From Paludibacter sp. (GTDB lineage Bacteria > Bacteroidota > Bacteroidia > Bacteroidales > Paludibacteraceae): a stretch of 45,801 bases of DNA. Position numbers and translations under genes: made by a program. The notes beneath the pieces were generated by a model. The model was not told where the DNA came from and ran no database searches. It was given only the letters and a program-made list of their open reading frames with translations. This document shows, piece after piece, positions 35,464-44,894 of the stretch. Numbering within the stretch: position 1 is the first letter of the stretch; the number at the start of each line of letters is the position of its first letter. The stretch lies in the NCBI GenBank assembly GCA_013426815.1, contig JACDZH010000006.1:1-45801 (forward strand). The letters are read 5' to 3'.

Positions 35464-38061
35464 ATGCTACACAAAACGTTATTTTCATTTTCATTGCTCT
35501 TCATTTTCAGTCAATTAATTGTTGCTCAATCAACAAACGAAAAAGATTCGACGAACCTACCCACTATTGAATATTCTAATACAGCTCCCAAATATGAGAT
35601 AGCTGAAATCAAAGTTTCTGGTGCCGATAATTACGAAGATTTTGTACTTATCGGATTTTCGGGTCTAGTAGTTGGCGATATTATTGAAGTTCCTGGAAAT
35701 GTTATTACCAATGCCATAAAACGTTTTTGGAAACAAGGACTATTCTCTGATGTTAAAATTTTAGCAACAAAAATAAAGGATGGAAAAATATGGCTGACAA
35801 TTAATTTAAAACAACGCCCCAGAATATCCGAAATCAACTACAATGGACTTAGAAAGGGAGAAATTGAAGATATTGAAGTGAAAGTAGGGCTTGTTAAAGG
35901 AAATCAAATAACACCCAATATTTCGGACAGAGCGAAAAAGGTGATTGAAAAATACATGGAAGAAAAAGGATTTTTGAATGTGGTTGTGAACGTTTACCAA
36001 CACAATGACCCCAATAAACCTGGACATGTAATTGTTGATATTAATGTAGATAAAAAGCTTAAAACTAAAATTCACAAATTAGTTTTTATTGGAAATAAAG
36101 CTCTTACTCATAACCAAATAAATAAGGTTATGAAAAAAACAAATGATAAAAATTTCCGAAATTTTTTTAGGACTAAGAAATTTGTGAAAGAAGAATATGA
36201 AAAAGATAAAGTAGCATTAATTGAGAAATATAATGAAATTGGTTATCGCGATGCCTACATAGTTTCAGACAGTGTTGTAAAATTTGATGATAAAACTGTG
36301 AATGTAACTATAACGGTTGATGAAGGGAAAAAATATTACTTCAGAAATATTAAATGGGTAGGAAATACAATTTATCCGTATGATTATCTAAATACTGTAT
36401 TGGGAATAAAAAAAGGCGATGTGTATAATCACAAAGACCTTATGGAAAAACTTGAAACTGATGAAAATACTGCTGTAAGTAAACTTTATAAAGACCGCGG
36501 CTATTTGTTTTTTCAAATTGATCCGGTTGAAGTTCAAATAGTTAATGATTCTATCGATTTCGAAATGCGAATGTATGAAGGAAAACCTGCTACTATACAC
36601 GAAATTGGGATTAAAGGAAATACAAGGGTTTATGAACATGTTGTGCGCCGAGAAATAAGAACAAAACCAGGTCAATTATACAGTCAGGAAGATGTTATGA
36701 GAACCCTGCGTGAACTGGCTCAAATGGGTCATTTTGATCAGGAAAAACTGAAACCTGATATTCAGCCTAACCCCGAAAATGGTACTGTTGATATTAATTA
36801 TGAATTAGAAACCAAAGGAAGCGATCAGGTTGAATTTTCTGCAGGATGGGGTTCTACAGGAGTTGTTGGAAGTATTGGCTTGAAATTCAGCAACTTTGCA
36901 ATTCAAAATATATTTCGACCAAAAACATATCGTATTGTGCCACAAGGTGAAGGACAAACTTTTTCGCTCAATGCACGTACCAATGGACAATCATATACAT
37001 CTGTAAGTTTGTCTTTTTTAGAACCTTGGCTTGGTGGCAAGCGACCAAATTCTCTATCAGCTTCAATTTATTACTCTTCACAATCTGCTGTAAGCGATCG
37101 TTATTCTAGTTACAACAGTAGTTATTATAATTCATACAGTAGTGGGTATAGTGGTTACAATAGTAGTTCAAATAGCTCATACCAAAGCGAAATGGATCCT
37201 GAAAAATACATGCGTACTATTGGAATTTCGTTAGGTTATGGAAAAAGACTTAGTTGGCCAGATGATTATTTCACTTTTCAAGGCGAATTATCTTATCAAT
37301 TATTTATGCTAAAAAGTTGGTATTATTTACCTCCCTTGACTGAAGGAAATTATAATAATATAAGTCTAAATCTTACACTTAGCCGAAGTTCGATAGATAG
37401 TCCCATTTATACTCGCAGTGGTTCGATCTTCTCTCTTGGCTTAAAGTTTACACCTCCATATTCAGCTATCAATGGGAAAAATTATGCCGACCCTAATATG
37501 ACCAATGCAGATCGGTATAAATTCATTGAATATCATAAATGGACTTTTACCGGCAAAACATTTACACCCATTTCGGGAGATAATAAATTAGTAATTATGA
37601 GTCGGATTATGTTTTCATACCTTGGTCATTATAACGAGAATGCACGTTCACCATACGAAACTTACATAATGGGAGGAGATGGAATGTCTAGTTACACTAG
37701 TTATGGTTCCGATTATATTGCAATGCGTGGTTATGAAAGCGGTTCACTTACACCATATGATTCAAAAATTGGTTCAAATATGGGTTATTTATATGATAAA
37801 TTTACAATGGAATTGCGATATCCCCTATCTTTGGAACAGTCGGCAACCATTTATGCATTGACTTTTGTGGAAGCAGGTAATTGTTTCAATAAAATTTCTG
37901 ATTATAATCCCTTTGACCTTAAACGAACAGCAGGTATAGGTGTGCGTATTTTTCTGCCCATGTTTGGTATGATGGGAATTGATTGGGGTTATGGTTTCGA
38001 CAAAGTGAATGGTACTGTTAGCGGAAGTCAATTCCATTTTGTACTTGGACAAGAGTTGTAG
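35464..38061 (+). CDS. bamA: Outer membrane protein assembly factor BamA
   Basis: Omp85 protein that inserts beta-barrels into the outer membrane. The 865-residue protein has a signal peptide ending near IVAQSTNEKD, about five POTRA domains (residues 45-415) and the C-terminal 16-stranded barrel. The barrel has MRGYESGSLTPY, the conserved (V/I)RG-like loop-6 motif here MRGY, and ends LGQEL. A Ser/Tyr/Asn-rich low-complexity segment around residues 543-577 (DRYSSYNSSYYNSYSSGYSG) interrupts the barrel and should be an outer loop. Two ompH chaperone genes follow, as is usual for the bam-skp order. Confidence 0.96.
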   Translation: MLHKTLFSFSLLFIFSQLIVAQSTNEKDSTNLPTIEYSNTAPKYEIAEIKVSGADNYEDFVLIGFSGLVVGDIIEVPGNVITNAIKRFWKQGLFSDVKILATKIKDGKIWLTINLKQRPRISEINYNGLRKGEIEDIEVKVGLVKGNQITPNISDRAKKVIEKYMEEKGFLNVVVNVYQHNDPNKPGHVIVDINVDKKLKTKIHKLVFIGNKALTHNQINKVMKKTNDKNFRNFFRTKKFVKEEYEKDKVALIEKYNEIGYRDAYIVSDSVVKFDDKTVNVTITVDEGKKYYFRNIKWVGNTIYPYDYLNTVLGIKKGDVYNHKDLMEKLETDENTAVSKLYKDRGYLFFQIDPVEVQIVNDSIDFEMRMYEGKPATIHEIGIKGNTRVYEHVVRREIRTKPGQLYSQEDVMRTLRELAQMGHFDQEKLKPDIQPNPENGTVDINYELETKGSDQVEFSAGWGSTGVVGSIGLKFSNFAIQNIFRPKTYRIVPQGEGQTFSLNARTNGQSYTSVSLSFLEPWLGGKRPNSLSASIYYSSQSAVSDRYSSYNSSYYNSYSSGYSGYNSSSNSSYQSEMDPEKYMRTIGISLGYGKRLSWPDDYFTFQGELSYQLFMLKSWYYLPPLTEGNYNNISLNLTLSRSSIDSPIYTRSGSIFSLGLKFTPPYSAINGKNYADPNMTNADRYKFIEYHKWTFTGKTFTPISGDNKLVIMSRIMFSYLGHYNENARSPYETYIMGGDGMSSYTSYGSDYIAMRGYESGSLTPYDSKIGSNMGYLYDKFTMELRYPLSLEQSATIYALTFVEAGNCFNKISDYNPFDLKRTAGIGVRIFLPMFGMMGIDWGYGFDKVNGTVSGSQFHFVLGQEL

Positions 38062-38206
38062 TTATTGTTTACTGTTAAATGTTGAGAGTTAACAGTTGTT
38101 GATAGCTTTGGCAAATAGTTAAAGAAACAATCAAATACTTGGCAAAGATTTTGTGTAACTATTAAAAAACAGATATAAAGTTTAATTTTTTAACACATGA
38201 AAATTT

Positions 38207-38722
38207 ATGAAAAAACTAATTATCTCGCTATTTTTTATTGCAGGAATAGCACTTTTGGGAAACGCTCAAAAATTTGCCATGGTGGATATGGAATATATTA
38301 TGAAGAATATTCCAACTTACGAAACAGCTAATGAGCAATTAAATCAAGTTTCAAAGAAATGGCAATCGGAGGTTGAAGCTCAAAATCAGGAGGTTCAGAA
38401 AATGTATAAAAATTATCAAACAGAACTTGTATTCCTATCGGAAGATATGAAAGTGAAACGCGAAGAAGAAATAGTTGCCAAAGAAAAAGCAGTTCAGGAA
38501 TTGAAACGTGGCTATTTTGGACCAGAAGGTGAACTTTTTAAAAAACGTCAAAGTTTAATGAAACCTATTCAAGATGAAGTATATACCGCAATACAAGAAA
38601 TTTGTAAGGAAAAAGATTATAATCTTGTTTTCGATAAAAGTTCATCCACAAGTGTACTTTTTACTTCTCCAAAACTCGACATAAGTGATATAATACTTCA
38701 AAAATTGGGGTATTCAAAATAA
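38207..38722 (+). CDS. OmpH/Skp-family periplasmic chaperone (copy 1)
   Basis: Skp-like chaperone that guards unfolded outer-membrane proteins in the periplasm. The 171-residue protein has a signal peptide (MKKLIISLFFIAGIALLGNA), the short strand KFAMVDMEYIMKNIPTYE, a long coiled-coil hairpin (residues 40-130) and the C-terminal LVFDKSSSTSVLFTSPKLDI, the family's closing strand. It lies directly downstream of bamA with a 145-bp gap. Confidence 0.92.
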   Translation: MKKLIISLFFIAGIALLGNAQKFAMVDMEYIMKNIPTYETANEQLNQVSKKWQSEVEAQNQEVQKMYKNYQTELVFLSEDMKVKREEEIVAKEKAVQELKRGYFGPEGELFKKRQSLMKPIQDEVYTAIQEICKEKDYNLVFDKSSSTSVLFTSPKLDISDIILQKLGYSK

Positions 38723-38737
38723 TTTTTATACTTTTGC
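38705..38737 (+). promoter_or_regulatory. Promoter for the second ompH gene
   Basis: TACTTTTGC at 38729-38737 with TTG at 38705-38707, spacing 21 bp. The -33 element lies inside the end of the first ompH gene, so copy 2 can be expressed separately. Confidence 0.5.
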
Positions 38738-38781
38738 ATTCCATTTTATACGAACAAATATAAACTACTAAAAAAAGTAAC

Positions 38782-39288
38782 ATGTTAAAAAAAATTGCTA
38801 TCGTACTGCTTTTTGCATTACCCATCTATTTAATGGCTGAAGAATCAAAACTTGGTCACATTAATTCTCAAGAAATCCTAACCTTAATGCCCGAACGCGC
38901 AACAATCGAAAAAACAATAAGCGATTTGCAGTCACAATGGGAAAAAGAGTTAGTAAAAATGCGTGAAGAATACACCTCCAAAATCAAAGAGTATCAAGAA
39001 AAACAAGCTACTATGCCCGAAAGCATTAAACAAGCTCGTCAAAGTGAAATTGGTGAAATTGAACAACGTATTACTACTTTCCAACAAACAGCCAGTGCAG
39101 ATTTACAAAAGAAACAACAAGAATTGTTTACACCTGTGGTAGAAAAGGTTAAAAAAGCAATTACGGAAGTTGGAACAGAAAACAATTACCTCTATATCTT
39201 CGATTTAAGCACTCAAAGTATTATTTACCAATCTCCAAAATCTAGTGATTTGACTCCTCTTGTAAAGAAAAAATTAGGTTTGAAATAA
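38782..39288 (+). CDS. OmpH/Skp-family periplasmic chaperone (copy 2)
   Basis: A 168-residue paralogue of the preceding gene, with signal peptide MLKKIAIVLLFALPIYLMAE, the strand KLGHINSQEILTLMPE, an acidic/basic coiled coil and the end YLYIFDLSTQSIIYQSPK. It differs enough from copy 1 to be an old duplication, which is standard in Bacteroidota. A strong terminator closes the unit. Confidence 0.92.
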   Translation: MLKKIAIVLLFALPIYLMAEESKLGHINSQEILTLMPERATIEKTISDLQSQWEKELVKMREEYTSKIKEYQEKQATMPESIKQARQSEIGEIEQRITTFQQTASADLQKKQQELFTPVVEKVKKAITEVGTENNYLYIFDLSTQSIIYQSPKSSDLTPLVKKKLGLK

Positions 39289-39308
39289 AAAAGTCAAAAT
39301 AAATTATA

Positions 39309-39352
39309 AAAAACAGCCATTGAAAAATAATTTTTAATGGCTGTTTTGTTTT
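39309..39352 (+). terminator. Terminator after the bamA-ompH block
   Basis: Stem AAACAGCCATT/AATGGCTGTTT (39311-39346) followed by TGTTTTT. The A-rich left flank could also stop transcription from the convergent phosphatase gene. Confidence 0.8.
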
Positions 39353-39494
39353 TATATTTTATAAAGTATTTAGTTATCGTTACAAGACTGTATAGCTGGA
39401 CATTAATTACATTAAACATATCAATAATTATTACATTTTACTTAATTGAGATCGAATTTTACCTAATTATTTAAATATTTGAATAACTACTTTT

Positions 39495-40559
39495 CTATTT
39501 TTTTAATTTCAAAAGTTTTTCAAGTTTTCCTTTAAAACTTATATTCTCCATAAATCCGGTGAAGTTTTCGGCGCCCGGGCCATAAGCAAAAACAGGAACA
39601 GGAACTCCCGAGTGATTTTTAGTGGAAAAAGATGCACTCATGTCATCTGAACCAAATTTACCATTCAATATTGTTAAACCACCTGTTTCGTGATCGGCAG
39701 TAACAATAACAAGCGTATTGCCAGTTTTTTCCGCATAATTGAGTGCGAGTCCAATTGTCTCATCAAAATCGAGCATTTCTTTAATTTCTTCTTTTATATT
39801 ATTATCGTGGCACGCCCAATCAATTTGCGACCCTTCTACCATCAAGAAAAAACCTTTTGAATTATTATCCAAAATATCAATGGCAGCCATTGTTGCATCG
39901 GGCAACATGGTTCCACGTTCAGGCATCTTTGGGTTTTGATCTTCATATAATAAACCTACTAATTTTCCTGTTTTAATAGCTTTTACATCATTAATATTAT
40001 AAACAACCTGATAATTTTTATTTTTAAGTTCATTTGTTAGGTTTTTTCCATCGTTTCTGTCTTCAAAGTACTTTCGTCCACCCCCTATAAAAACATCAAT
40101 ATCTGTTTTCAAATAATCTGCAGCAATCTCATCGTACATGTTGCGATTGATTTGATGTGCAATATAAGAAGCCGGAGTGGCATGCGTTACAGCACAAGCC
40201 ACAACAATTCCAGTTGATAACTTGTTATGAGCGGCAAGTTCGAGAATTGATTCTACTGCTACTGAATCAGAATTCATACCGATCATTCCATTTTTTGTTT
40301 TTACACCACAAGCCAAAGCCGTGCCACCAGCACCAGAATCTGTTGTAAAGTTATTGGATGAGTATGTTTTCGAAAAACCAGCATGAGTACAACGTTCCAA
40401 ATTAAGTTTATTGTTATTAGCTACTATTGCTGCATATACTTGAGCAATTCCCATACCGTCGCCAATTAAAAAAATTACATTTTTAGGAGTTTTCTGAGCA
40501 GAAAGCGATTGAAAAATTAAAACTAAAAAAATTAAATTAAGTACAAAATGTTTTTTCAT
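39495..40559 (-). CDS. Alkaline phosphatase (PhoA superfamily)
   Basis: Periplasmic phosphomonoesterase, 354 residues after a signal peptide (LNLIFLVLIFQSLSAQ). Metal and active-site motifs visible: NVIFLIGDGMGIAQVYA, TDSGAGGTALACGVKT (nucleophile Ser in DSGAG), HATPASYIAHQ, EGSQIDWACHDN and VTADHETGGL. The size is smaller than E. coli PhoA and fits the short Bacteroidota type. It is monocistronic on the minus strand. Confidence 0.94.
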   Translation of the reverse strand: MKKHFVLNLIFLVLIFQSLSAQKTPKNVIFLIGDGMGIAQVYAAIVANNNKLNLERCTHAGFSKTYSSNNFTTDSGAGGTALACGVKTKNGMIGMNSDSVAVESILELAAHNKLSTGIVVACAVTHATPASYIAHQINRNMYDEIAADYLKTDIDVFIGGGRKYFEDRNDGKNLTNELKNKNYQVVYNINDVKAIKTGKLVGLLYEDQNPKMPERGTMLPDATMAAIDILDNNSKGFFLMVEGSQIDWACHDNNIKEEIKEMLDFDETIGLALNYAEKTGNTLVIVTADHETGGLTILNGKFGSDDMSASFSTKNHSGVPVPVFAYGPGAENFTGFMENISFKGKLEKLLKLKK

Positions 40560-40609
40560 AACGAAGTAATAATTGATTATTTATTAAAATGTTAACTTGC
40601 TTTATCTGA

Positions 40610-41239
40610 TTATTTAATCAAAACAAAAAAATCTTCCTTACTTTTTCTAACCTTCTTTTTAGTAAACAAGTAATCTGTTTCTTCATCACGATAACCAAGG
40701 GTGAGAATTACCACAGATCCTAAATTTTGTTCTTTTAATCCCAATATTTTATCCAGCTCGTCAGCATTAAAACCTTCGATAGGAGTTGCATCTACATTTT
40801 CGGTGGCTGCAGCTACCAAACCAATTCCCAATGCAATATATGCCTGATGAGAAGTCCATGCAAAATTTTTCTCTTCGCTTTGATTAATAATATTAACAAA
40901 TAATTCATCAAAATGACTTAAACTCTCTATTGAAACACCTCTTTCACTGGCAAAAAATGCAAGATATTCACGCACTAGCTCAGTTGTAACTTTTCTGTTA
41001 GGAGCAAAAACCAGAAAATGAGAACTTTCTTTTATTTGTGGTTGCTGACAAGCTAAGTTATATATTTTTTCTTTTAAACCTTGATTTTCAATTACATAGA
41101 CTTTAAATGCTTGAAATCCGAGTGAAGTTGGAGCCAACCTAATGGCTTCTAGAATACTATCTACTTTTTCTTGAGGAACTTTAGTTCCATTCATTCTTTT
41201 GGTGGCATAACGCCAGTTTAATTTTTCGTTTAAGCTCAT
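40610..41239 (-). CDS. Nitroreductase-family NAD(P)H-dependent oxidoreductase
   Basis: FMN-binding reductase, 209 residues. Seen: LNWRYATKRMNGTKVPQEKV (N-terminal FMN-phosphate Arg-rich motif), IRLAPTSLGFQAFKVYVIEN, SHQAYIALGIGLVAAATENV and ATPIEGFNADELDKILGL with the C-terminal VVILTLGYRDEETD. The pattern is close to NfsB/YdgI-type enzymes; physiological substrate cannot be told. It lies 50 bp upstream of the phosphatase gene on the same strand. Confidence 0.9.
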   Translation of the reverse strand: MSLNEKLNWRYATKRMNGTKVPQEKVDSILEAIRLAPTSLGFQAFKVYVIENQGLKEKIYNLACQQPQIKESSHFLVFAPNRKVTTELVREYLAFFASERGVSIESLSHFDELFVNIINQSEEKNFAWTSHQAYIALGIGLVAAATENVDATPIEGFNADELDKILGLKEQNLGSVVILTLGYRDEETDYLFTKKKVRKSKEDFFVLIK

Positions 41240-41672
41240 TTTGTTTATTTTAATAATTTTTTAATTTCATCATATAACATCAAATAAAGAGTTATAGTTT
41301 TGGTGATATTGCAATTTAAGTTTTTTTTAAGCTTTACTTATTTCTTGAATTTAATTTCAAAAAAAACTGTCAAATTTTATGCATAAAAAATATACAAGAG
41401 TTTCCCTGAAAAACCACTAGTTGCACAAAGAATAATAACAATAGACAGATTATAACTAAATATTTATGAAGATTATTTAAAATTATTTGATAATGATATA
41501 TATATGGAATTTTTTATTATCGTGGTTTTTTGTTTATTCCAATTGCAAATGATTTTTGAATTGAACTCAAAAAATAATTTTTTAGTTATAAATATGATAT
41601 AAATCAATTTCATTATATTTAACAAAAAGCTTTCAGTTCGGTAATTAAAATTTCGTATTAGTTATGAACCAA
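41240..41672. other. AT-rich divergent intergenic region
   Basis: About 430 bp without ORF, repeat or hairpin of note. It separates the minus-strand nitroreductase from ffh, and the ffh promoter lies at its right edge. Confidence 0.5.
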
Positions 41673-41704
41673 TTTGCTGATTGCAGCATTTTTTTTACCT
41701 TTGC
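41673..41704 (+). promoter_or_regulatory. ffh promoter
   Basis: TTTG at 41673-41676, 19 bp, then TACCTTTGC at 41696-41704. Both boxes and the spacing match the Bacteroidota consensus. It lies 38 bp before the start codon. Confidence 0.8.
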
Positions 41705-41742
41705 AATCACAAAAATAGAAATTTAAAATCAATTAATTCAAT

Positions 41743-43062
41743 ATGTTTGAATCGTTAAGTGAAAGATTGGAAAGGTCGTTTAAAATCCTGAAGGGTGAAG
41801 GTAGAATTACCGAAATAAATGTGGCCGAAACGTTGAAAGATGTTCGTAAAGCCTTATTTGATGCAGATGTTAATTATAAAATTGCCAAAACATTTACTGA
41901 AACTGTAAAAGAAAAAGCTATTGGACAAAATGTGCTTACCTCTTTGAAACCAAATCAGTTAATGGTGAAAATCGTTCACGACGAACTGGCTGAACTTATG
42001 GGCGGTCAAAATGTGGATATCAATCTGAAAGGTTCTCCTACGGTAATATTAATGTCGGGGTTGCAAGGTTCAGGTAAAACAACATTTTCGGGTAAGTTAG
42101 CAAATTATCTCAAGACAAAACGTGCAAAAAATCCTTTGTTAGTAGCTTGTGACGTATATCGTCCGGCTGCAATAGAGCAATTAAAAGTTCTTGGCGAACA
42201 AATTCAAATATCCGTTTTTACAGATTTAGAAAGTAAAAATCCCGTATCTATTGCCGAAGCAGCTATTAAATTCGCCAAACTACATGGAAATGATGTAGTG
42301 ATTGTGGATACTGCCGGTCGATTGGCGGTAGACGAAATTATGATGAACGAAATTGCTGCCATCAAAAATGCCATTCAACCACAGGAAATTCTTTTTGTGG
42401 TAGATGCCATGACTGGACAAGATGCAGTAAATACAGCAAAAGAATTCAACGAAAGACTAAATTTTGACGGTGTTATACTTTCGAAACTTGATGGTGATAC
42501 TCGTGGTGGTGCAGCACTTTCAATAAGTTCGGTTGTAAATAAACCGATTAAATTTGTTGGAACGGGTGAAAAAATGGAAGCATTGGATGTTTTCTATCCC
42601 GAACGTATGGCAGATCGTATCTTAGGAATGGGTGACATTGTTTCGTTGGTGGAACGCGCTCAGGAACAATATGATGAAGAAGATGCTCGAAGATTACAAA
42701 AAAAAATAGCCAAAAATCAATTTGATTTTAACGACTTTTTATCTCAAATTGCCCAAATCAAAAAAATGGGAAATATCAAGGACTTGGCTGCAATGATACC
42801 GGGTATGGGTAAAGCATTGAAAGATGTAGAAGTAGACAACAATGCTTTCAAAGGTATTGAGGCTATTATTCATTCAATGACACCTAATGAACGCGAAAAT
42901 CCGGCATTGTTGAATGGAAGTCGTAAACAACGAATTGCAAAAGGTAGCGGTACATCTATTGTAGATGTGAACCGACTATTAAAACAATTTGAACAAACTA
43001 GCAAAATGATGAAAATGGCTACAATGAGTCAGGGCAAGTTGAAAATAGGGAAACGCAGATAA
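41743..43062 (+). CDS. ffh: Signal recognition particle GTPase Ffh
   Basis: Protein subunit of SRP, which targets nascent membrane proteins to FtsY and the translocon. The N domain is at residues 1-90. The G domain has the P-loop GLQGSGKTTFSGKLA, CDVYRPAAIEQL, VDTAGRLAVDE and SKLDGDTRGGAAL. The M domain has IPGMGKALKD, MTPNERENPALLNGSRKQRI with the RNA-binding GSGTSIVDVNRLLKQF, and a Met-rich end. Length of 439 residues is standard. A terminator follows at once. Confidence 0.97.
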   Translation: MFESLSERLERSFKILKGEGRITEINVAETLKDVRKALFDADVNYKIAKTFTETVKEKAIGQNVLTSLKPNQLMVKIVHDELAELMGGQNVDINLKGSPTVILMSGLQGSGKTTFSGKLANYLKTKRAKNPLLVACDVYRPAAIEQLKVLGEQIQISVFTDLESKNPVSIAEAAIKFAKLHGNDVVIVDTAGRLAVDEIMMNEIAAIKNAIQPQEILFVVDAMTGQDAVNTAKEFNERLNFDGVILSKLDGDTRGGAALSISSVVNKPIKFVGTGEKMEALDVFYPERMADRILGMGDIVSLVERAQEQYDEEDARRLQKKIAKNQFDFNDFLSQIAQIKKMGNIKDLAAMIPGMGKALKDVEVDNNAFKGIEAIIHSMTPNERENPALLNGSRKQRIAKGSGTSIVDVNRLLKQFEQTSKMMKMATMSQGKLKIGKRR

Positions 43063-43065
43063 AAA

Positions 43066-43093
43066 CCCCCTAAATCCGTCAAGGGGGGCTTTT
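43066..43093 (+). terminator. ffh terminator, part of a dispersed CCCCCT/AGGGGG repeat
   Basis: CCCCCT ... AAGGGGGG followed by CTTTTT, 3 bp after the ffh stop. A second C-run/G-run cluster (CCCCCTTGGGGG, then AAGGGGGTTAG) lies at 43136-43161, directly before folD. Similar sequences are frequent in Bacteroidota intergenic DNA. Confidence 0.65.
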
Positions 43094-43164
43094 TGTAGGT
43101 TTTCAAAATATTAATATATATAATTTTTATCTTTCCCCCTTGGGGGAATAAGAAGGGGGTTAGT

Positions 43165-44046
43165 ATGTTCACTATTATCGATGGCAAAGCCATTTCAGAA
43201 CAAGTAAAAGCAGAAATTGCCGAAGAAGTAAATAAAATAGTTGATGCCGGTAAAAGAGTGCCACATTTGGCAGTTATTATTGTTGGACATGATGGTGGAA
43301 GCGAAACTTATGTGGCTCATAAAGTAAAATCGTGTGAACAAGTAGGATTCAAATCTACGAAAATCACTTTTGAGGCAGATGTAGCTGAAAACGAACTATT
43401 AGAGAAAATTGATGAATTAAATAAAGATGATAATTTAGATGGCTTTATTGTTCAATTGCCTTTACCAAAACATATTTCGGAACAAAAGGTAATAGAAGCT
43501 ATAGATTTTCGTAAAGATGTTGACGGTTTTCATCCTGTAAATGTAGGTCGCTTGTCCATCGGATTACCCTGTTATGTCTGTGCAACTCCATCAGGAATAG
43601 TTGAATTAATAAAACGGTACGAAATACCAACTTCCGGAAAAAGTTGTGTTGTGATTGGAAGAAGTAATATTGTAGGAAAACCAATAGCTTCATTAATGAT
43701 GCAAAAAGGATATCCTGGCGATGCTACAGTAACTGTTTGCCACAGTCGTACTAAAAATCTAAAAGAAATTTGCTTACAAGCTGACATTATCATTGCAGCG
43801 CTTGGTAAACCAGAATTCCTAACCGGCGATATGGTTAAAAATGGTGCTGCAGTTATTGATGTTGGAACTACCCGCATACCCTCAGACAAAACCAAGAGCG
43901 GTTTCCGACTCAGTGGAGATGTAAAATTTGACGAAGTAGCACCAAAATGCTCTTTTATAACGCCAGTTCCTGGTGGTGTAGGACCAATGACTATCGTTTC
44001 GTTACTGAAAAACACGCTTTTAGCTGCCAAAGGAGAAATTTACTAA
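43165..44046 (+). CDS. folD: Methylenetetrahydrofolate dehydrogenase/cyclohydrolase FolD
   Basis: Bifunctional enzyme interconverting 5,10-methylene- and 10-formyl-tetrahydrofolate. Seen: [20 protein letters not shown] with the catalytic Tyr and Lys (YVxxK), [26 protein letters not shown] and TPSGIVELI. The NADP-binding block is [18 protein letters not shown] and the C-terminal motif is [19 protein letters not shown]. Length of 293 residues is usual. Confidence 0.97.
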   Translation: MFTIIDGKAISEQVKAEIAEEVNKIVDAGKRVPHLAVIIVGHDGGSETYVAHKVKSCEQVGFKSTKITFEADVAENELLEKIDELNKDDNLDGFIVQLPLPKHISEQKVIEAIDFRKDVDGFHPVNVGRLSIGLPCYVCATPSGIVELIKRYEIPTSGKSCVVIGRSNIVGKPIASLMMQKGYPGDATVTVCHSRTKNLKEICLQADIIIAALGKPEFLTGDMVKNGAAVIDVGTTRIPSDKTKSGFRLSGDVKFDEVAPKCSFITPVPGGVGPMTIVSLLKNTLLAAKGEIY

Positions 44047-44049
44047 TTG

Positions 44050-44110
44050 GTTGGTAATTGATAATTGAGAGTTGAAAATTAAGAACTATCAATTATTAAT
44101 TATCAACTTT
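44050..44110. repeat. Inverted heptamer-repeat pair between folD and rsmE
   Basis: Four heptamers on the left (AATTGAT, AATTGAG, AGTTGAA, AATTAAG) face reversed heptamers on the right (TATCAAT, TATTAAT, TATCAAC). The arms can pair imperfectly over about 20 nt. No gene lies between them, in contrast to the similar arrangement around the four-helix-bundle gene at 23482. Confidence 0.6.
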
Positions 44111-44121
44111 CATCTAAGATA

Positions 44122-44820
44122 ATGGCTTTATTTTACATTTCCAATCTTGTTTACGGCAATGTTCTTCCCGAAGAAGAATCGCTACATGCAGTGAAAGTAT
44201 TGCGTTTGAAAGTTGGTGATGCAATTGAATTATTGGATGGAGTTGGCGGGTTTTATAGGGCAAAAATTACGAATCCTCATCCAAATCATTGTGGATTTGA
44301 AATTACAGAAACGAAAACAGCATTCGGCAAACGTGACTACAAATTGCATATTGCCATTGCTCCTACCAAGAATATTGAACGTCTCGAATGGTTTATTGAA
44401 AAAGCTACCGAAATTGGAATTGATGAAATTACTCCTATAATTTGTCGTTACTCCGAACGGAAAGCAATCAAAGCAGACCGATTGGAGAAAATTATTATCT
44501 CCGCTGCCAAACAATCGGTAAAAGCCTATTTTCCCAAACTTAATCCACTTTGCACTTTCGATGAATTTATTAAAAATCATCAAAATTCACAAAAGTTTAT
44601 TGCACATTGCTACAAAGACGATAAAAAGGTGTTGCAAAACGAAATTCAAAAGTCATCGGATATTCTGATTTTAATTGGTCCCGAAGGCGATTTTAGTAAA
44701 GACGAAATACAAATGGCAATACAATCAGGTTTTATTCAGGTTTCGTTGGGAAATAGCAGACTTAGAACCGAAACTGCCGGAGTAGTTGCATGTTGTACTG
44801 TGGCAATAATGGACTTATAA
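44122..44820 (+). CDS. rsmE: 16S rRNA (uracil-1498-N3)-methyltransferase RsmE
   Basis: SPOUT-class methyltransferase that makes m3U1498 in 16S rRNA. The 232-residue protein has an N-terminal PUA-like domain (HAVKVLRLKVGDAIELLDGV), then KNIERLEWFIEKATEIGIDE, SERKAIKADRLEKIIISAAK and the trefoil-knot SAM site ILIGPEGDFSKDEI with VSLGNSRLRTETAGV. Length fits the family. Confidence 0.95.
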   Translation: MALFYISNLVYGNVLPEEESLHAVKVLRLKVGDAIELLDGVGGFYRAKITNPHPNHCGFEITETKTAFGKRDYKLHIAIAPTKNIERLEWFIEKATEIGIDEITPIICRYSERKAIKADRLEKIIISAAKQSVKAYFPKLNPLCTFDEFIKNHQNSQKFIAHCYKDDKKVLQNEIQKSSDILILIGPEGDFSKDEIQMAIQSGFIQVSLGNSRLRTETAGVVACCTVAIMDL

Positions 44821-44854
44821 CCATTACACTGAAGTAAAATAAAAAAAAATAAAA

Positions 44855-44894
44855 AAAGCCTTATAACTTTCCGAGTGGAAAATAATAAGGCTTT
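44855..44894 (-). terminator. lpxH terminator overlapping its stop codon
   Basis: Ten-bp stem AAAGCCTTAT/ATAAGGCTTT. On the minus strand a long T-rich run follows. The lpxH stop codon (44861-44863) lies within the stem. Confidence 0.8.
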
